Assembly: GCA_900315945.1 (NCBI GenBank) | Contig: ONAZ01000005.1 | Location: 1 to 64,000 of the forward strand | Reading direction: 5' to 3' | DNA length: 64,000 nt | DNA from: an uncultured Lachnospiraceae bacterium | GTDB lineage: Bacteria; Bacillota; Clostridia; Lachnospirales; Lachnospiraceae | Shown: in pieces, positions 35,363 through 44,871 of the stretch | Numbering within the stretch: the first letter of the stretch is position 1 | Layout of the letters: each line of letters starts with the position of its first letter | Made by a program: the position numbers and the translations under genes | The notes under the pieces: model-generated | Seen by the model: only the letters and a program-made list of their open reading frames with translations | What the model was told of the DNA's origin: nothing | The model's database searches: none

Positions 35363-35836
35363 TTATAGGAATGGGAAAGATCCTACAAGTGGCGCCTTCT
35401 TATATTTACCTTTTCCAGCATTAATAGCTCCTATAAATCTAAGTACCCAGAATAACACTTTTGCAATTAAATAAATAACAAGCATTACCCAGAAAATACC
35501 AAGGTTAGGGAATCCAAAGAAGCTCATAGAAGAACTAATTAATACCCAAGGTGTTCCTATTATTACACAAACTAGTATAACAATAATACCAAATATCACT
35601 TCTGTAACCTTAATCTTAAGTGCTTCTCTTGCATGAAATGCTGCATATTCTGACTTAAGTCCAGCTACATAACCAACAATTATTCCTAAGATATCAAGAA
35701 GATATACAAAAATTGATACTGCTTTGTTATTCTTAATATCTCTTTCTAATTCTTCTGTATTTAAGTTTGCACCACACTCTTCACAAATCTCTATATTATC
35801 TTCGTTTTCTCTTCCACACACTAGACATTTCTTCAT
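35363..35836 (-). CDS. Zinc-ribbon membrane protein (DUF4870-like)
   Basis: The 157-residue protein starts with a zinc ribbon, CLVCGRENEDNIEICEECG (two CxxC pairs). Three membrane helices follow, with the segment YAAFHAREALKIKV; the H-A-[RK]-[EQ]-A-L pattern is seen in DUF4870/TIM44-like small membrane proteins. The function is unknown. It follows a larger membrane-anchored gene and may belong to the same envelope group. Confidence 0.8.
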   Translation of the reverse strand: MKKCLVCGRENEDNIEICEECGANLNTEELERDIKNNKAVSIFVYLLDILGIIVGYVAGLKSEYAAFHAREALKIKVTEVIFGIIVILVCVIIGTPWVLISSSMSFFGFPNLGIFWVMLVIYLIAKVLFWVLRFIGAINAGKGKYKKAPLVGSFPFL

Positions 35837-35862
35837 AATCTTAATCTCCTATTCATAAAATA

Positions 35863-37098
35863 TTACCTACTTCCGAAGAACCATTGATAGTCTATTATTC
35901 TATTATCTCCAAAGGAACTTACAACCCATCTTCCATCAAGGTATTGCATACGCATTACCTGGGTTATTTCATGATTGTCATCAGTGCCTTCGAACACTCC
36001 AAGAACATATGTGTTAATCTTGCCCTTATTAGTGTCTTTATAATCTAGTTGTACACTAACCTCTAGTGTTCCATCTGTAAAAGCCTCATTATAGATAGAA
36101 CCTTTGACATCGTTTATCTCAACATTTGTTATTCCAGTCTGTTCTTCTGCTGAATAAAAAGACTTCTTATCTTCATCGTACTTTGCCTTCTCTATCCTTC
36201 TGTATTCAGGCGCAAAGTATGATGCAACTTCATCAAATTCAGCTCCTCTTGCCTCTGCTTCTATTACAGCTTTGAATGCATCATAAGAAGCATTAATTAC
36301 ATTCTGTCTCTGTTCCTCATCAAGAGATACATCCTTAACAATTATCTCTGTATTAGATCTTCCTGCTGTAATATTATAATTCTTAAATGTGACTTCATCA
36401 TCTGTTGTAGTACATACATGGCTTCCTGTAAACAATCCTGGAATAACATATATCTTCATTCCATTCTCTTCACCTGTTAAATACTCTTCAGGTATCTCAA
36501 TCCCATCAATATAAGCTTTCTTGCAGTTTGGAACACTTAACTTTATATTCTCTGCAATGACAGTATCATCAACAACTTTCCAATTAGAGAAGATTCCCAT
36601 ATGATTATGGCTGCACTTCTTAAGCTTTATCGTCTTATTCTCTGATAAGAAGCTTAGCATATCATATCTAGGACTTAGCTTAAAAGTTACAACAGCTTCG
36701 TCTCCATCCTGATTAGCCTCTAATACTTTATAATTTACATTGGCGAATCTATTAAGTATGAAATCATATGCTTTCTTACCAATCTTTTCTACTGTATCCT
36801 GTATACTTATTCCCTGTACAACATCTGCTATTACAGATTGTCTTATACTATATGCTTCCTTTGTTAAGAAAACCGAATCGTCAACATCAAGACATTCGTA
36901 GGCCTTTTCGAAATCCCCAGCTTTAACTGCTTTATCATATTTCTCAGCCACATTTTTGTATCCAGTGATTGATAGATTAATACTTACAAATACAATAAGA
37001 CCAACTACAAAAAGTGCTGCAAGAACTATTATGGCAATTCGAAGACCTTTAGTCGGTTTATTATTCATTTCCTCTGTAACCTTATTTTGATCTTCCAT
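35863..37098 (-). CDS. Membrane-anchored extracytoplasmic protein, unknown
   Basis: The 411-residue protein has a short cytoplasmic N-terminus, one membrane helix (about residues 20-44, IAIIVLAALFVVGLIVFVSI) and a large outside part. The outside part begins with YDKAVKAGDFEKAYECLD. It resembles TcaA/NTF2-like extracytoplasmic domains in layout (two similar halves, the second starting about residue 270 at YDAFKAVIEAEARG). I cannot assign a function. It follows a 70-residue single-helix protein by 17 bases. Confidence 0.78.
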   Translation of the reverse strand: MEDQNKVTEEMNNKPTKGLRIAIIVLAALFVVGLIVFVSINLSITGYKNVAEKYDKAVKAGDFEKAYECLDVDDSVFLTKEAYSIRQSVIADVVQGISIQDTVEKIGKKAYDFILNRFANVNYKVLEANQDGDEAVVTFKLSPRYDMLSFLSENKTIKLKKCSHNHMGIFSNWKVVDDTVIAENIKLSVPNCKKAYIDGIEIPEEYLTGEENGMKIYVIPGLFTGSHVCTTTDDEVTFKNYNITAGRSNTEIIVKDVSLDEEQRQNVINASYDAFKAVIEAEARGAEFDEVASYFAPEYRRIEKAKYDEDKKSFYSAEEQTGITNVEINDVKGSIYNEAFTDGTLEVSVQLDYKDTNKGKINTYVLGVFEGTDDNHEITQVMRMQYLDGRWVVSSFGDNRIIDYQWFFGSR

Positions 37099-37115
37099 GA
37101 TTTATCCCCCTACTT

Positions 37116-37328
37116 CTATTGTTGTAATTCGCTGCTTGTTGCAACAAATCCTTCGAGTCCAACATCCTGTGCGTAATCTTCTGTCACTATAGTTTCTAGT
37201 TCACTTAAAGTTTTCATGCCTTTCTTACCTGAAGGAATATAGAAAGAAACCATAATTCCAACAACAGTAAGAACAACCAATACAGCTAAGATAACCACTA
37301 GTACTATTTGATTCTTTTTACTCTTCAT
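37116..37328 (-). CDS. Small single-pass membrane protein
   Basis: This 70-residue protein has a basic start (MKSKKNQ), one membrane helix (VLVVILAVLVVLTVVGIMVS) and a short outside tail. The ribosome site AAGGAGAG is strong, and it sits between the dGTPase gene and the larger membrane-anchored protein. There is no recognisable domain; it may be a partner of the following protein. Confidence 0.7.
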   Translation of the reverse strand: MKSKKNQIVLVVILAVLVVLTVVGIMVSFYIPSGKKGMKTLSELETIVTEDYAQDVGLEGFVATSSELQQ

Positions 37329-37349
37329 GTGACTCTCCTTTCCTAATTA

Positions 37350-38540
37350 CTAGTTGCTAAAATAATCAACATATTTTACTTCTTTCATAATCTCATCATC
37401 ACCGTATAAGTGATGGTACAAATCTATAAAGTAATCATCTGTCATACTTGCTATATAATCAACTACGATATCATCTACTCTCATCTTGTTCTTAGAATAT
37501 GTCTTCTTAAATGAACCATAATTAATATGATGCTTATAAATCATACTGTCCTGATTCTCATTAATAATATCTTCTCTAAATCTGTTATATAACTTCTTCA
37601 TCATAGGACGAATTGTTACTTCATATGATTTATTAATATCCGGATTACCATATATCTTTGATGCATTCTCGCTTTTAAGTCTATACATATCATCAAAGTA
37701 TTCTTGATCCATCTTAATATATGGCTTATCGTAACTGTTAAGAACAATGTTCTCCGTAATATTACTTATAAATTCGTAATTTTCTGCCCCTAATTGTCCA
37801 GGCTTGTCATAGCTTATATCAAGACCTATTTTTCTAGCATCCTGTCTATCTTTCATTACATATGCAATAACATCACTTACTCTTACCGCACATCCTTCTA
37901 AAGTAAATGGTTTAAGAGTATCTACAAAGCCTTCCTCTGTGTAACATTTCTCTATTATATCCTCAAATTCCTCTAAAGACTTAGGCCTGCTTGGATAATA
38001 TTCACCTTCTGGTTTTTCTCCATTATGACATATTATTCCGTCTAAAGTATGTATTGTAAGATTAGTTGGTGTAACAGTCTTAAGCGCTCTAACACTATGA
38101 ACGTTATGATAAAAATGTCTACCACATGATTCAAAGAAAAGTTCGTCTAAGTACTTCTCACCTACATGTCCAAAAGGTGTATGTCCTATATCATGACCAA
38201 GGGCGATTGCTTCAGTAAGATCAATATTAAGTCCTAGATTAGTACTAATTATTCTTGCAATTCTTGCAACAAGTTGAACATGTGTAGCCCTTCTCGTTAT
38301 CTCATCATTTCTGTAGAAAGAAAACACCTGTGTTTTATCGCCGTAGCGATTATAGAAAGGATTATGCATAATCTTATCTATATCAATTGCAAACGGACTT
38401 CGTAGATTGTCATTTGCTCTACTATCAAAATATCTAATCTTAGCATCATCTGACACAGTTGTTGCATATTTTGAAAAGCCGCCGTAATGACTATATGCTT
38501 TTTCTTTAATCTCTTTTAATCTAATATCTCTGTCAGTCAT
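37350..38540 (-). CDS. dgt: dGTP triphosphohydrolase-like HD protein
   Basis: This 396-residue HD-superfamily enzyme matches dGTPase-type proteins, which cleave dNTPs to nucleosides and triphosphate. Seen are RSPFAIDIDKIMHNPFYNR, then KTQVF, RRATHVQLVARIAR, and the HD motif LGHDIGHTPFGHVGE (about residues 122-136). The first histidine, the HD pair and the later aspartate (VSDVIAYVMKD) complete the metal site. Its length is normal. Confidence 0.92.
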   Translation of the reverse strand: MTDRDIRLKEIKEKAYSHYGGFSKYATTVSDDAKIRYFDSRANDNLRSPFAIDIDKIMHNPFYNRYGDKTQVFSFYRNDEITRRATHVQLVARIARIISTNLGLNIDLTEAIALGHDIGHTPFGHVGEKYLDELFFESCGRHFYHNVHSVRALKTVTPTNLTIHTLDGIICHNGEKPEGEYYPSRPKSLEEFEDIIEKCYTEEGFVDTLKPFTLEGCAVRVSDVIAYVMKDRQDARKIGLDISYDKPGQLGAENYEFISNITENIVLNSYDKPYIKMDQEYFDDMYRLKSENASKIYGNPDINKSYEVTIRPMMKKLYNRFREDIINENQDSMIYKHHINYGSFKKTYSKNKMRVDDIVVDYIASMTDDYFIDLYHHLYGDDEIMKEVKYVDYFSN

Positions 38541-38551
38541 AACTTATCCTC

Positions 38552-39001
38552 TTAGTTAGCTTCCTTAGAGAATGCAAATTTTCTAATATAAAATGTAATA
38601 GTAGATGCCACAACAAATCCTACTGCAATACCTACGAGTGCAAGAATACAATCTATACCATTCTTAGTAAATGTCTCAGTGTCACTTAATACAAGCCCAC
38701 CCATTGTGTAATAAATCAAATCTCCTGGTATAAGAGGAATGATTGATGGATATAAGAACACTGTGGCTGGTGTCTTCTTCTTCGTTGCAACAATCTCTGC
38801 ATAAAATGCAGCAATAATAGCTGCAAGTCCAGCGTATAGTATTCTATATGGAATAAAAGCCATAAAAATAATATAAAAGAGTCTTGTTATTGCACCACCA
38901 AGTCCTGCAACAAGAAGGTCTTTGCCTCTTACTTGAAATACAATTGCAAAACCTATTGAAGCTAGGAAGGAAAGAACTATTAATTCTATATTTTCTACCA
39001 T
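38552..39001 (-). CDS. ThrE/YjjB-type exporter subunit
   Basis: This 149-residue membrane protein has four helices and matches the YjjB-like (ThrE C-terminal half, DUF3815) component: LASIGFAIVFQV, GLGGAITRL and PLIPGDLIYYTM, the last being a signature. It works with the YjjP-like half encoded just upstream; together they equal the ten-helix ThrE threonine/serine or organic-acid exporter. The ATG at 39001 has GGGAGGTGG and lies inside the 3' end of the partner gene. Confidence 0.9.
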   Translation of the reverse strand: MVENIELIVLSFLASIGFAIVFQVRGKDLLVAGLGGAITRLFYIIFMAFIPYRILYAGLAAIIAAFYAEIVATKKKTPATVFLYPSIIPLIPGDLIYYTMGGLVLSDTETFTKNGIDCILALVGIAVGFVVASTITFYIRKFAFSKEAN

Positions 39002-39762
39002 GTGTACCACCTCCCAAATAATGCATATGCAATAAATACTCCAAAGCATATTGTAAGTGTCTCAAGTATTACCTTGAGAAGTTCTAAGATACCATTCATC
39101 TCATTTCCACAAAGAATATTTCTCATAGAATTAACAAGTGGAACTCCCGGAATGAACATTAAAGACATTGACGTAAGCATGGCCATCATTTCCGTTGTGA
39201 AACCTATCCACACAGTAAAGAAAAATATTGCTGTTGTTACAAACATATTAATTATATTGGTTATTATTCTATTAAGCTTTGCTCTTGCAAGAGGTCTGCT
39301 AATCCAAAAGGCAAGCACGGTAGATAGCGCTACAACTATAAGTTCCTGCCATCCTCCTCCAAATATTCTACAAAGGGTTGTTATGGCAATTACAAAACCA
39401 AGCATCTCTATCCATTTGTTATAGGATGAAACCATTACAGATTCATATAACATATCTTGTAACTTAGTAGGATCTGGTGTCTCATCACAAACCTTATGGG
39501 CTACATTATATAATCTTCTAAGCTTGTCTAAATGAATTGCAGCACCTGGTACTGATACCTGCCTACTCTTAGTATCTCCATCAGCATCTTTTGCACTTAC
39601 AGAGATTGTGCTACTTAAAGAAAATATACTTACTTCATGAAGTGCGTATGCTTTACACACTCTTTCCATTGTCTCATTAACTCTTTCTAGATTGGCTCCT
39701 GCAAAAAGCATCTCTCTTCCAAGATGAACAGTAAAATCTAGAATATATTCTATGTCTTTCAC
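38995..39762 (-). CDS. ThrE/YjjP-type exporter subunit
   Basis: The 255-residue protein is the YjjP-like (DUF1212) N-terminal half of the ThrE exporter. A soluble N-terminal region (GREMLFAGANLERVNETMERVC) precedes five helices, with the conserved FIPGVPLVNSMRNILCGNEMNGI. The start codon is GTG at 39762 after AGGAG. It overlaps the YjjB-like gene by seven bases, which indicates coupling. Confidence 0.9.
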   Translation of the reverse strand: MKDIEYILDFTVHLGREMLFAGANLERVNETMERVCKAYALHEVSIFSLSSTISVSAKDADGDTKSRQVSVPGAAIHLDKLRRLYNVAHKVCDETPDPTKLQDMLYESVMVSSYNKWIEMLGFVIAITTLCRIFGGGWQELIVVALSTVLAFWISRPLARAKLNRIITNIINMFVTTAIFFFTVWIGFTTEMMAMLTSMSLMFIPGVPLVNSMRNILCGNEMNGILELLKVILETLTICFGVFIAYALFGRWYTW

Positions 39763-39870
39763 TTATACTCCTTCTATCTACATATTATTTAATTATTTAT
39801 CCGAGTCAATTCGCAGAATACTCTAAAATAAATTATATTATAACGAGGAATTCTATTCAAGAAAAACCAA

Positions 39871-39908
39871 ATAAAAAGACGCCTTCTCAATTTAAAAAGA
39901 ATGCGTCT
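39871..39908 (-). terminator. Leftward terminator without an upstream gene
   Basis: On the minus strand, AGACGC pairs with GCGTCT, extended by AGAA/TTCT pairing, and is followed by TTTTTAT. No minus-strand gene lies between it and the start of the HD-GYP gene, so it must end a short non-coding transcript. Confidence 0.8.
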
Positions 39909-40060
39909 CTCTACTCTTTTTCTGTTGTCATGTTAATTAGTTTCCTTTCTACTCACTCATCTAAGTTACTCTCCTGTACTCATCACCCAAACAACTCTTT
40001 TATTATTTAGACAACGGACTTTTGGTTCGCTTGCTAAGATTATTGTAAGTACTTTTGTTA
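39873..40060 (-). ncRNA. Predicted sigma-28-dependent small RNA
   Basis: A sigma-28-type promoter at 40067-40093 and the terminator at 39871-39908 define a minus-strand transcript of about 185 bases. It contains no open frame longer than a few codons (MSTGE, MTTEKE). It has two AGGA motifs, one in GTACAGGAGAGTAAC, where flanking bases can pair. It fills most of the gap between the ThrE pair and the HD-GYP gene; the rest of the gap (39763-39870) is AT-rich, with nothing recognisable. Existence of the RNA is inferred from the promoter-terminator pair. Confidence 0.6.
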
Positions 40061-40066
40061 TTAATT

Positions 40067-40093
40067 ATATCGGAGTGAAATGTTTTTACTTTA
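40067..40093 (-). promoter_or_regulatory. Sigma-28 promoter of orphan transcript
   Basis: The minus strand has TAAA (40090-40093), 15 bases, and TCCGATAT (40067-40074), the same -10 as the flaG promoter with ideal spacing. An overlapping TATAAT could also serve sigma-A, but its -35 is poor. Confidence 0.75.
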
Positions 40094-40174
40094 GAAAAAC
40101 ATTGCAAATAAATCATACATTTCGTAAACTAAAATCATGATTAATTAACATTGTAGACATAATTGGGGGAGTAT

Positions 40175-41386
40175 ATGAAGAAATTGGTTAATAGCATAAA
40201 AGGTATATACAAAAAAGTCTATAACACATTAATAGGCGACCACGATATGTGGCAGCAACTGCTTAATATTGCCGTTATAATTGCAATAGTTGGTGCTCTT
40301 GCTTCTGCCATAATTTCTATTGCTCTTGAAAGTTCTCCAATTGCAATCGCTGCCTTTCTACTTACATGTGTATTTGCTGTTTTTTGCCTTATAATTTCTC
40401 TTAGGGCAAAAGATATTATCTACGCTGCAATTCTTTTTTCTATTACAGCTAATTTTATACTATTCCCTATTATGTTCTTTACCTCTGGAGGCTATCATGG
40501 CGGAATGCCACTTTGGCTTCTTCTAAGTCTAGTAATAAGCTGGGTTGTTATAAGAAAGAAGATACTATATGTAATCTATGGTTTAGGACTTGTCTTCCAA
40601 TGTGGTTGTATACTGTTTAGTGAAAGACACCCGGAGTACGTAATATTCTTCGAGTCAGAACATGCTGTGGCAATTGATGTTGTTCAATCCCTTGTTCTTG
40701 TATCACTTATATTTGGAATTATTATTAAATACCATAGTAAAGCTTACGAAAAGAAGAAAGACGAACTTGATAAAGCTAACTTCCAATTAGAACAGGCAAA
40801 CCAGAGAATCACTCTTCAATCCATGTATACTCTTGCTAAAACAATTGATGCAAAAGACAAGTATACTAATGGTCACTCTATGCGCGTAGCAGAATATTCT
40901 AAAATGATTGCAAAAAGAATGGATTTTAGCGATGATGATATAGATGATATAACCAATATGGCTATGCTCCACGATATAGGAAAAATCGGTGTACCTGACA
41001 CTATTATTAATAAGAATACCAAGCTTACTGATGATGAATATTATATTATAAAGAAGCACCCAGGTATTGGATATGATATACTCTCGGAGATGCCTGAAAT
41101 GAAAAACATTAGTATAGGAGCAAAGTGGCATCACGAGAGATATGACGGTACGGGTTATCCAGATGGGCTTAAGGGAAAAGAAATACCTATTGAAGCTAGA
41201 ATTATTGGTGTTGCTGATGCATACGATGCAATGACAAGTAATCGAAGCTACAGAGATTATATGCCACAGGAAATTGTAAAGATGGAACTAGAAAACGGTA
41301 AAGGAACTCAATTCGATCCAAAAATTGCCGACATTATGATAGACATTATAAAGGAGGATGCAGATTATGAATTACACGAACAATAA
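40175..41386 (+). CDS. Membrane HD-GYP domain protein
   Basis: The 403-residue protein has about six membrane helices (residues 27-185), a short coiled coil, and an HD-GYP domain at about 210-395. The motifs are intact: HDIGKIGVP (266-274) and HHERYDGTGYP (319-329). HD-GYP proteins degrade cyclic di-GMP, a signal that often controls motility. The ATG at 40175 follows GGGGGAG; a TTG twelve bases earlier has no ribosome site. The gene is divergent from the predicted sigma-28 small RNA and overlaps the next gene. Confidence 0.92.
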   Translation: MKKLVNSIKGIYKKVYNTLIGDHDMWQQLLNIAVIIAIVGALASAIISIALESSPIAIAAFLLTCVFAVFCLIISLRAKDIIYAAILFSITANFILFPIMFFTSGGYHGGMPLWLLLSLVISWVVIRKKILYVIYGLGLVFQCGCILFSERHPEYVIFFESEHAVAIDVVQSLVLVSLIFGIIIKYHSKAYEKKKDELDKANFQLEQANQRITLQSMYTLAKTIDAKDKYTNGHSMRVAEYSKMIAKRMDFSDDDIDDITNMAMLHDIGKIGVPDTIINKNTKLTDDEYYIIKKHPGIGYDILSEMPEMKNISIGAKWHHERYDGTGYPDGLKGKEIPIEARIIGVADAYDAMTSNRSYRDYMPQEIVKMELENGKGTQFDPKIADIMIDIIKEDADYELHEQ

Positions 41387-42023
41387 CGCTTACATTAAAG
41401 AACTATATGCATTTCTCGAAGATAATGGAATAGATAAGAATACCTTCTTAGCAATTAATAATATTGATAAATATATTGAGACATCCATTGATGGTTATAG
41501 TAATTATCCCCTATTTCTCAAAATATTCAATGGCAAGTATAATAAGATAATTCTAAATAAACTAATGAGAATTGACTATAAAAGCAGACTTGGAAATGCA
41601 GCAGGTATTAGCAGTTCATGCAACTTTGAATCAGTAATGATTGTAATTCCACCTAATGCAAAAAAAATTGGAATGTCTGACTATTCCAAAAATGCAAAGC
41701 CTAGTGACTATACACTGCTTCTTAAGCCATGTATGTATAGACAAGAAAAATATGAGAAGTATTCTGAGAAAAAACGTATGCCTTATATAGATAACAACAC
41801 TTGGTATATATATGTCTTTGCAACAAAAAAGAAATTTCAAAGGCAGGGCTATGGCAAAAAAATCATGAATCTATTTCTAGCATATATTGATAAAAACAAC
41901 TATAATCTATGTCTAGAAACTGATCTAGAGGATAATATAGTAATGTACGAAAAGTTTGGTTTTAGGACTGTAGATATATCCGTTTATAGGGACACGCTAA
42001 AGCATTATATCATGATCAGATAA
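41367..42023 (+). CDS. GNAT-family acetyltransferase
   Basis: The 218-residue protein has a C-terminal GNAT fold: YIYVFATKKKFQRQGYGKKIM carries the acetyl-CoA motif (Q-x-x-G-x-G/A), and MYEKFGFRTVD is motif B. The N-terminal 80 residues are unusual and not recognised. The ATG at 41367 follows AAGGAGG and overlaps the end of the HD-GYP gene by 20 bases, so the two are coupled. The substrate is unknown. Confidence 0.85.
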   Translation: MNYTNNNAYIKELYAFLEDNGIDKNTFLAINNIDKYIETSIDGYSNYPLFLKIFNGKYNKIILNKLMRIDYKSRLGNAAGISSSCNFESVMIVIPPNAKKIGMSDYSKNAKPSDYTLLLKPCMYRQEKYEKYSEKKRMPYIDNNTWYIYVFATKKKFQRQGYGKKIMNLFLAYIDKNNYNLCLETDLEDNIVMYEKFGFRTVDISVYRDTLKHYIMIR

Positions 42024-42038
42024 AAGATTAAAGGAGTG

Positions 42039-42980
42039 TTATAGCATCTTCCTTCGCTTAAGAATTACAAGTGCAATTATACTTATTACTAATGTAAATA
42101 AACAAATAATTGCAAATCCCCATGGGGTATCAGCAAATGGCATGCCTTCTGATACTACGTTCATTCCATAGAGACCTGATATAATAGTTGGAATAGACAT
42201 TACAATTGTTATTGCTGCTAGATATTTCATGACATTGTTAAGTCTATTATTAATAACAGATGACATAAGCTCTCTAGTACCATTTATTATATCTCTATAT
42301 ATCTGTGTCATCTCAATAGCCTGCTGATTCTCGATAATAACATCTTCAAGTAGTTCTCTATCTTCCGAATATTGACGAAGTCTTCCATAGCGAGTCAATC
42401 TATCAAGCACTACCCCATTAGCTCTAAGAGATGTTGCAAAGTAAACAAGATTAGATTCTAATTCATGAAGATCAACAAGATCTACATCCTGAGTTGTCTC
42501 ATTTATTCTTTCTTCAATCTCTGTTCTTTTCCTGTCAATATTTCTAAGCAAACTTTGATACACAATACATGTATTATATAGGATTTGATATGTAAATCTC
42601 ATCTGTTTCTTGGTGGAGAATTCTCTCACTCTTTGCTCTACAAACATCTTGAGTACTGCTGTCTCCTCGGCACAAACAGTAATAATTGTATTCTCAAGTA
42701 GAACAATGCCAAGGGGAATTGTTGTATAAGAATGACGATTATTACGCATTTCTGCTGAAGGGATATCCACTAGCACAAGCGTATATTCATCTTCGAGATT
42801 AATACGCGAACTCTCCTCATCATCAAGAGCAGCTCTTATATCATCTATGTCTATATTAAACTGTTCGCTAATATCAACACATTCTTCTAGTGATGGCGCA
42901 ACCATATTAATCCATGAGCCCTCCTCATATGATTGAAGCTCACTTATTATATTATCTTCTGTTTTATATATTTTTATCAC
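42039..42980 (-). CDS. corA: CorA-type magnesium/divalent cation transporter
   Basis: CorA forms a pentameric Mg2+ (or Co2+/Ni2+) channel. The 313-residue protein has a cytoplasmic alpha/beta funnel, a long stalk helix, two C-terminal membrane helices and the signature YGMNV between them. The best start is GTG at 42980 after GAGGAGG; an upstream in-frame GTG would place that site inside the gene. The 3' end faces the GNAT gene, 15 bases away. A long leader with several inverted repeats precedes it. Confidence 0.93.
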   Translation of the reverse strand: MIKIYKTEDNIISELQSYEEGSWINMVAPSLEECVDISEQFNIDIDDIRAALDDEESSRINLEDEYTLVLVDIPSAEMRNNRHSYTTIPLGIVLLENTIITVCAEETAVLKMFVEQRVREFSTKKQMRFTYQILYNTCIVYQSLLRNIDRKRTEIEERINETTQDVDLVDLHELESNLVYFATSLRANGVVLDRLTRYGRLRQYSEDRELLEDVIIENQQAIEMTQIYRDIINGTRELMSSVINNRLNNVMKYLAAITIVMSIPTIISGLYGMNVVSEGMPFADTPWGFAIICLFTLVISIIALVILKRRKML

Positions 42981-43004
42981 TATTCTCCTCCTCTCTGATT
43001 GCAC

Positions 43005-43200
43005 AAAGTGATTATCACTTTACATTAGATTGTTACAATCATTCAATAGAATAGTGCCTTAGGAAATTGCGAAGAATTATCGCATAGAAAATACTAGTTC
43101 AAAATTAGGCAACTATTCAATGATTCATATTCTATTAAGCATAAATACCCGTCTGCATCCATGAATGGTCACCTTCTTTCCTTCTAAGATTATGTTTAAC
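43005..43200 (-). promoter_or_regulatory. Structured leader of corA
   Basis: The 280 bases upstream of corA contain several inverted repeats: AAAGTGAT-AATCACTTT-type pairing at 43005-43021, GATTG/CAATC at 43028-43040, and GAATAGTGCC with GGCAACTATTC (43049-43058 with 43108-43118). A local TGCGA/TCGCA hairpin lies inside the last pair. The sequence does not clearly match the M-box magnesium riboswitch. It may be a regulatory leader; that is inference. Confidence 0.4.
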
Positions 43201-43202
43201 CC

Positions 43203-43237
43203 AAAAACAAGGGCTAACATATATATGTTAGCCCTTG
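43203..43237 (-). terminator. Terminator after first chemoreceptor gene
   Basis: A perfect 30-bp palindrome (43208-43237, arms CAAGGGCTAACATAT) is followed on the minus strand by TTTTT. It ends the leftward chemoreceptor transcript. Confidence 0.92.
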
Positions 43238-43264
43238 AAAAATAATATGTCAAGAAATATGTTC

Positions 43265-44755
43265 TTATTTTGTCTCTTCTGTCTTGTTATTTCTCTGTTC
43301 TACAAAAGCAGACATCTCTTTAGAGGACTTAAATATCTCGTCAAGAGCTTCATTCATCTGCTCCATATATTGCATACTAGTCTCAGAAACTACTATACTA
43401 TCTTCTGATGAGGCCCTTACTTCCTGACCTGTTGCAGACAGACTGGTTATAGATTCCATAATAGTATTATTCGCTTCTACAATCTGGTCTACTTCTTCTG
43501 AAATTCCGTTAATATCTGATGATAATGTATTCATTTGATTTCTAATCTCATCAAATTTCTCACCAGTAGATACTATCATTTCATTTTGTTTCTCAGAATA
43601 CTCTACTGACTCTGACATTCTCTTTGCAGCTTCACTAGCATTTCTTGTTAATTCCTGAATAATATTAGATATCTTCTCTGTAGAATTCTTTGTATCTTCA
43701 GAAAGATTTCTAATCTCATCAGCTACAACCGCAAAGCCTTTTCCAGCTTCACCTGCACGAGCAGCCTCTATTGACGCATTTAACGCTAATAGATTTGTCT
43801 GATCAGAGATACTAACAATAGTTTCAATAATATTCTCTACTTCAACTATACATTCATTAAGTCTCTTAGTTGTTGCCTGAGATGACTTATTTACTTCAGC
43901 TGTTCTTTCTGATTGGAATTTAAGTTGATCTAATAGTTTTGCTCCTTCATCCACAACTTCAACTGTATGAAATGAGGCATCTTTCATATCTTTTGTTCTA
44001 TTCTGAGCACTCTTAAGATTATCTTGAATATCGCTTGTCATCTCAGTCTGATGCTCAATAGATTCTGATGTAATCTTCGTTGAATCCGCAATATCTTTCA
44101 CACTAGCATTACTATTCTCAATACTGCTTGAAAGTGTCTTAACCAGCTGTTGTGCATCATCAAGCTGCTTAGCTATATCATTAGAACTGTCCATAACCTG
44201 ATTAGCAACTTCTGTCTGCTCATCTGCAGATTCTTTCATATAATCAACGTCTTCCTTGTTCTGATTATATATAATCCTAGTAATAAGAAGTATTACAACA
44301 CATCCAACTACATACATTGCAAAACAGCAAATATTAACAACCAAATTATCTTCGGGAGCATAAATAATATTAAGAATTAAGAGTATTACCATACTAGCTA
44401 TACTTACTATTACTCCTCTAAGACTCATCTTAAAGTCCATGAAGAAAATAAGAGCAAAGCAATCTAGAAAGCACAAAGCATACAAATAATAATTACCCGG
44501 CCCTGTAAGCGTTGCAAAAAGTGTAGCTACAACAAGAGTGTAAAGATAAAAGGACATAACCCTCTTCTTCTTACCCATAGTTAGATTAAGTATGATTAGA
44601 ATAACAATACATACCGCATCACCTATTACTCTAATCCAAAAGCCCGACTTATCTGGTGCAAATATGCCCACAACAAGTATTGTCACAGCAATAAGCATAT
44701 CGATAATGAAACCGACTTTGTTCTTCTGTATCAAATGTTTTGTCTGTAAATCCAT
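43265..44755 (-). CDS. Methyl-accepting chemotaxis protein (membrane)
   Basis: The 496-residue chemoreceptor has five or six N-terminal membrane helices (to about residue 165) and no large outside sensor, then a long cytoplasmic coiled coil. The signalling tip is [20 protein letters not shown], with [16 protein letters not shown], the CheA/CheW-contacting hairpin. It probably senses a membrane or energy signal. It resembles the second receptor at 49455-50939 in layout. Both likely signal to the flagellar motor encoded elsewhere. Confidence 0.95.
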   Translation of the reverse strand: MDLQTKHLIQKNKVGFIIDMLIAVTILVVGIFAPDKSGFWIRVIGDAVCIVILIILNLTMGKKKRVMSFYLYTLVVATLFATLTGPGNYYLYALCFLDCFALIFFMDFKMSLRGVIVSIASMVILLILNIIYAPEDNLVVNICCFAMYVVGCVVILLITRIIYNQNKEDVDYMKESADEQTEVANQVMDSSNDIAKQLDDAQQLVKTLSSSIENSNASVKDIADSTKITSESIEHQTEMTSDIQDNLKSAQNRTKDMKDASFHTVEVVDEGAKLLDQLKFQSERTAEVNKSSQATTKRLNECIVEVENIIETIVSISDQTNLLALNASIEAARAGEAGKGFAVVADEIRNLSEDTKNSTEKISNIIQELTRNASEAAKRMSESVEYSEKQNEMIVSTGEKFDEIRNQMNTLSSDINGISEEVDQIVEANNTIMESITSLSATGQEVRASSEDSIVVSETSMQYMEQMNEALDEIFKSSKEMSAFVEQRNNKTEETK

Positions 44756-44871
44756 ATTCTTTTTTACTCCCCATTATTTCCGGTCACCATTACATTTTTA
44801 TAATACTATATTGTTCGCAATAATACTACATTTTATTGTTATTTTTATAACTATTTAACCCCCATTATATA

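Noticed and set aside
40163-40174. TTG start for the HD-GYP gene
   Set aside because: The GGGGGAG ribosome site overlaps this codon; the ATG at 40175 is the better start.
43005-43200. M-box magnesium riboswitch before corA
   Set aside because: The position is right, but I could not find the conserved M-box core sequences; I list it only as a structured leader.
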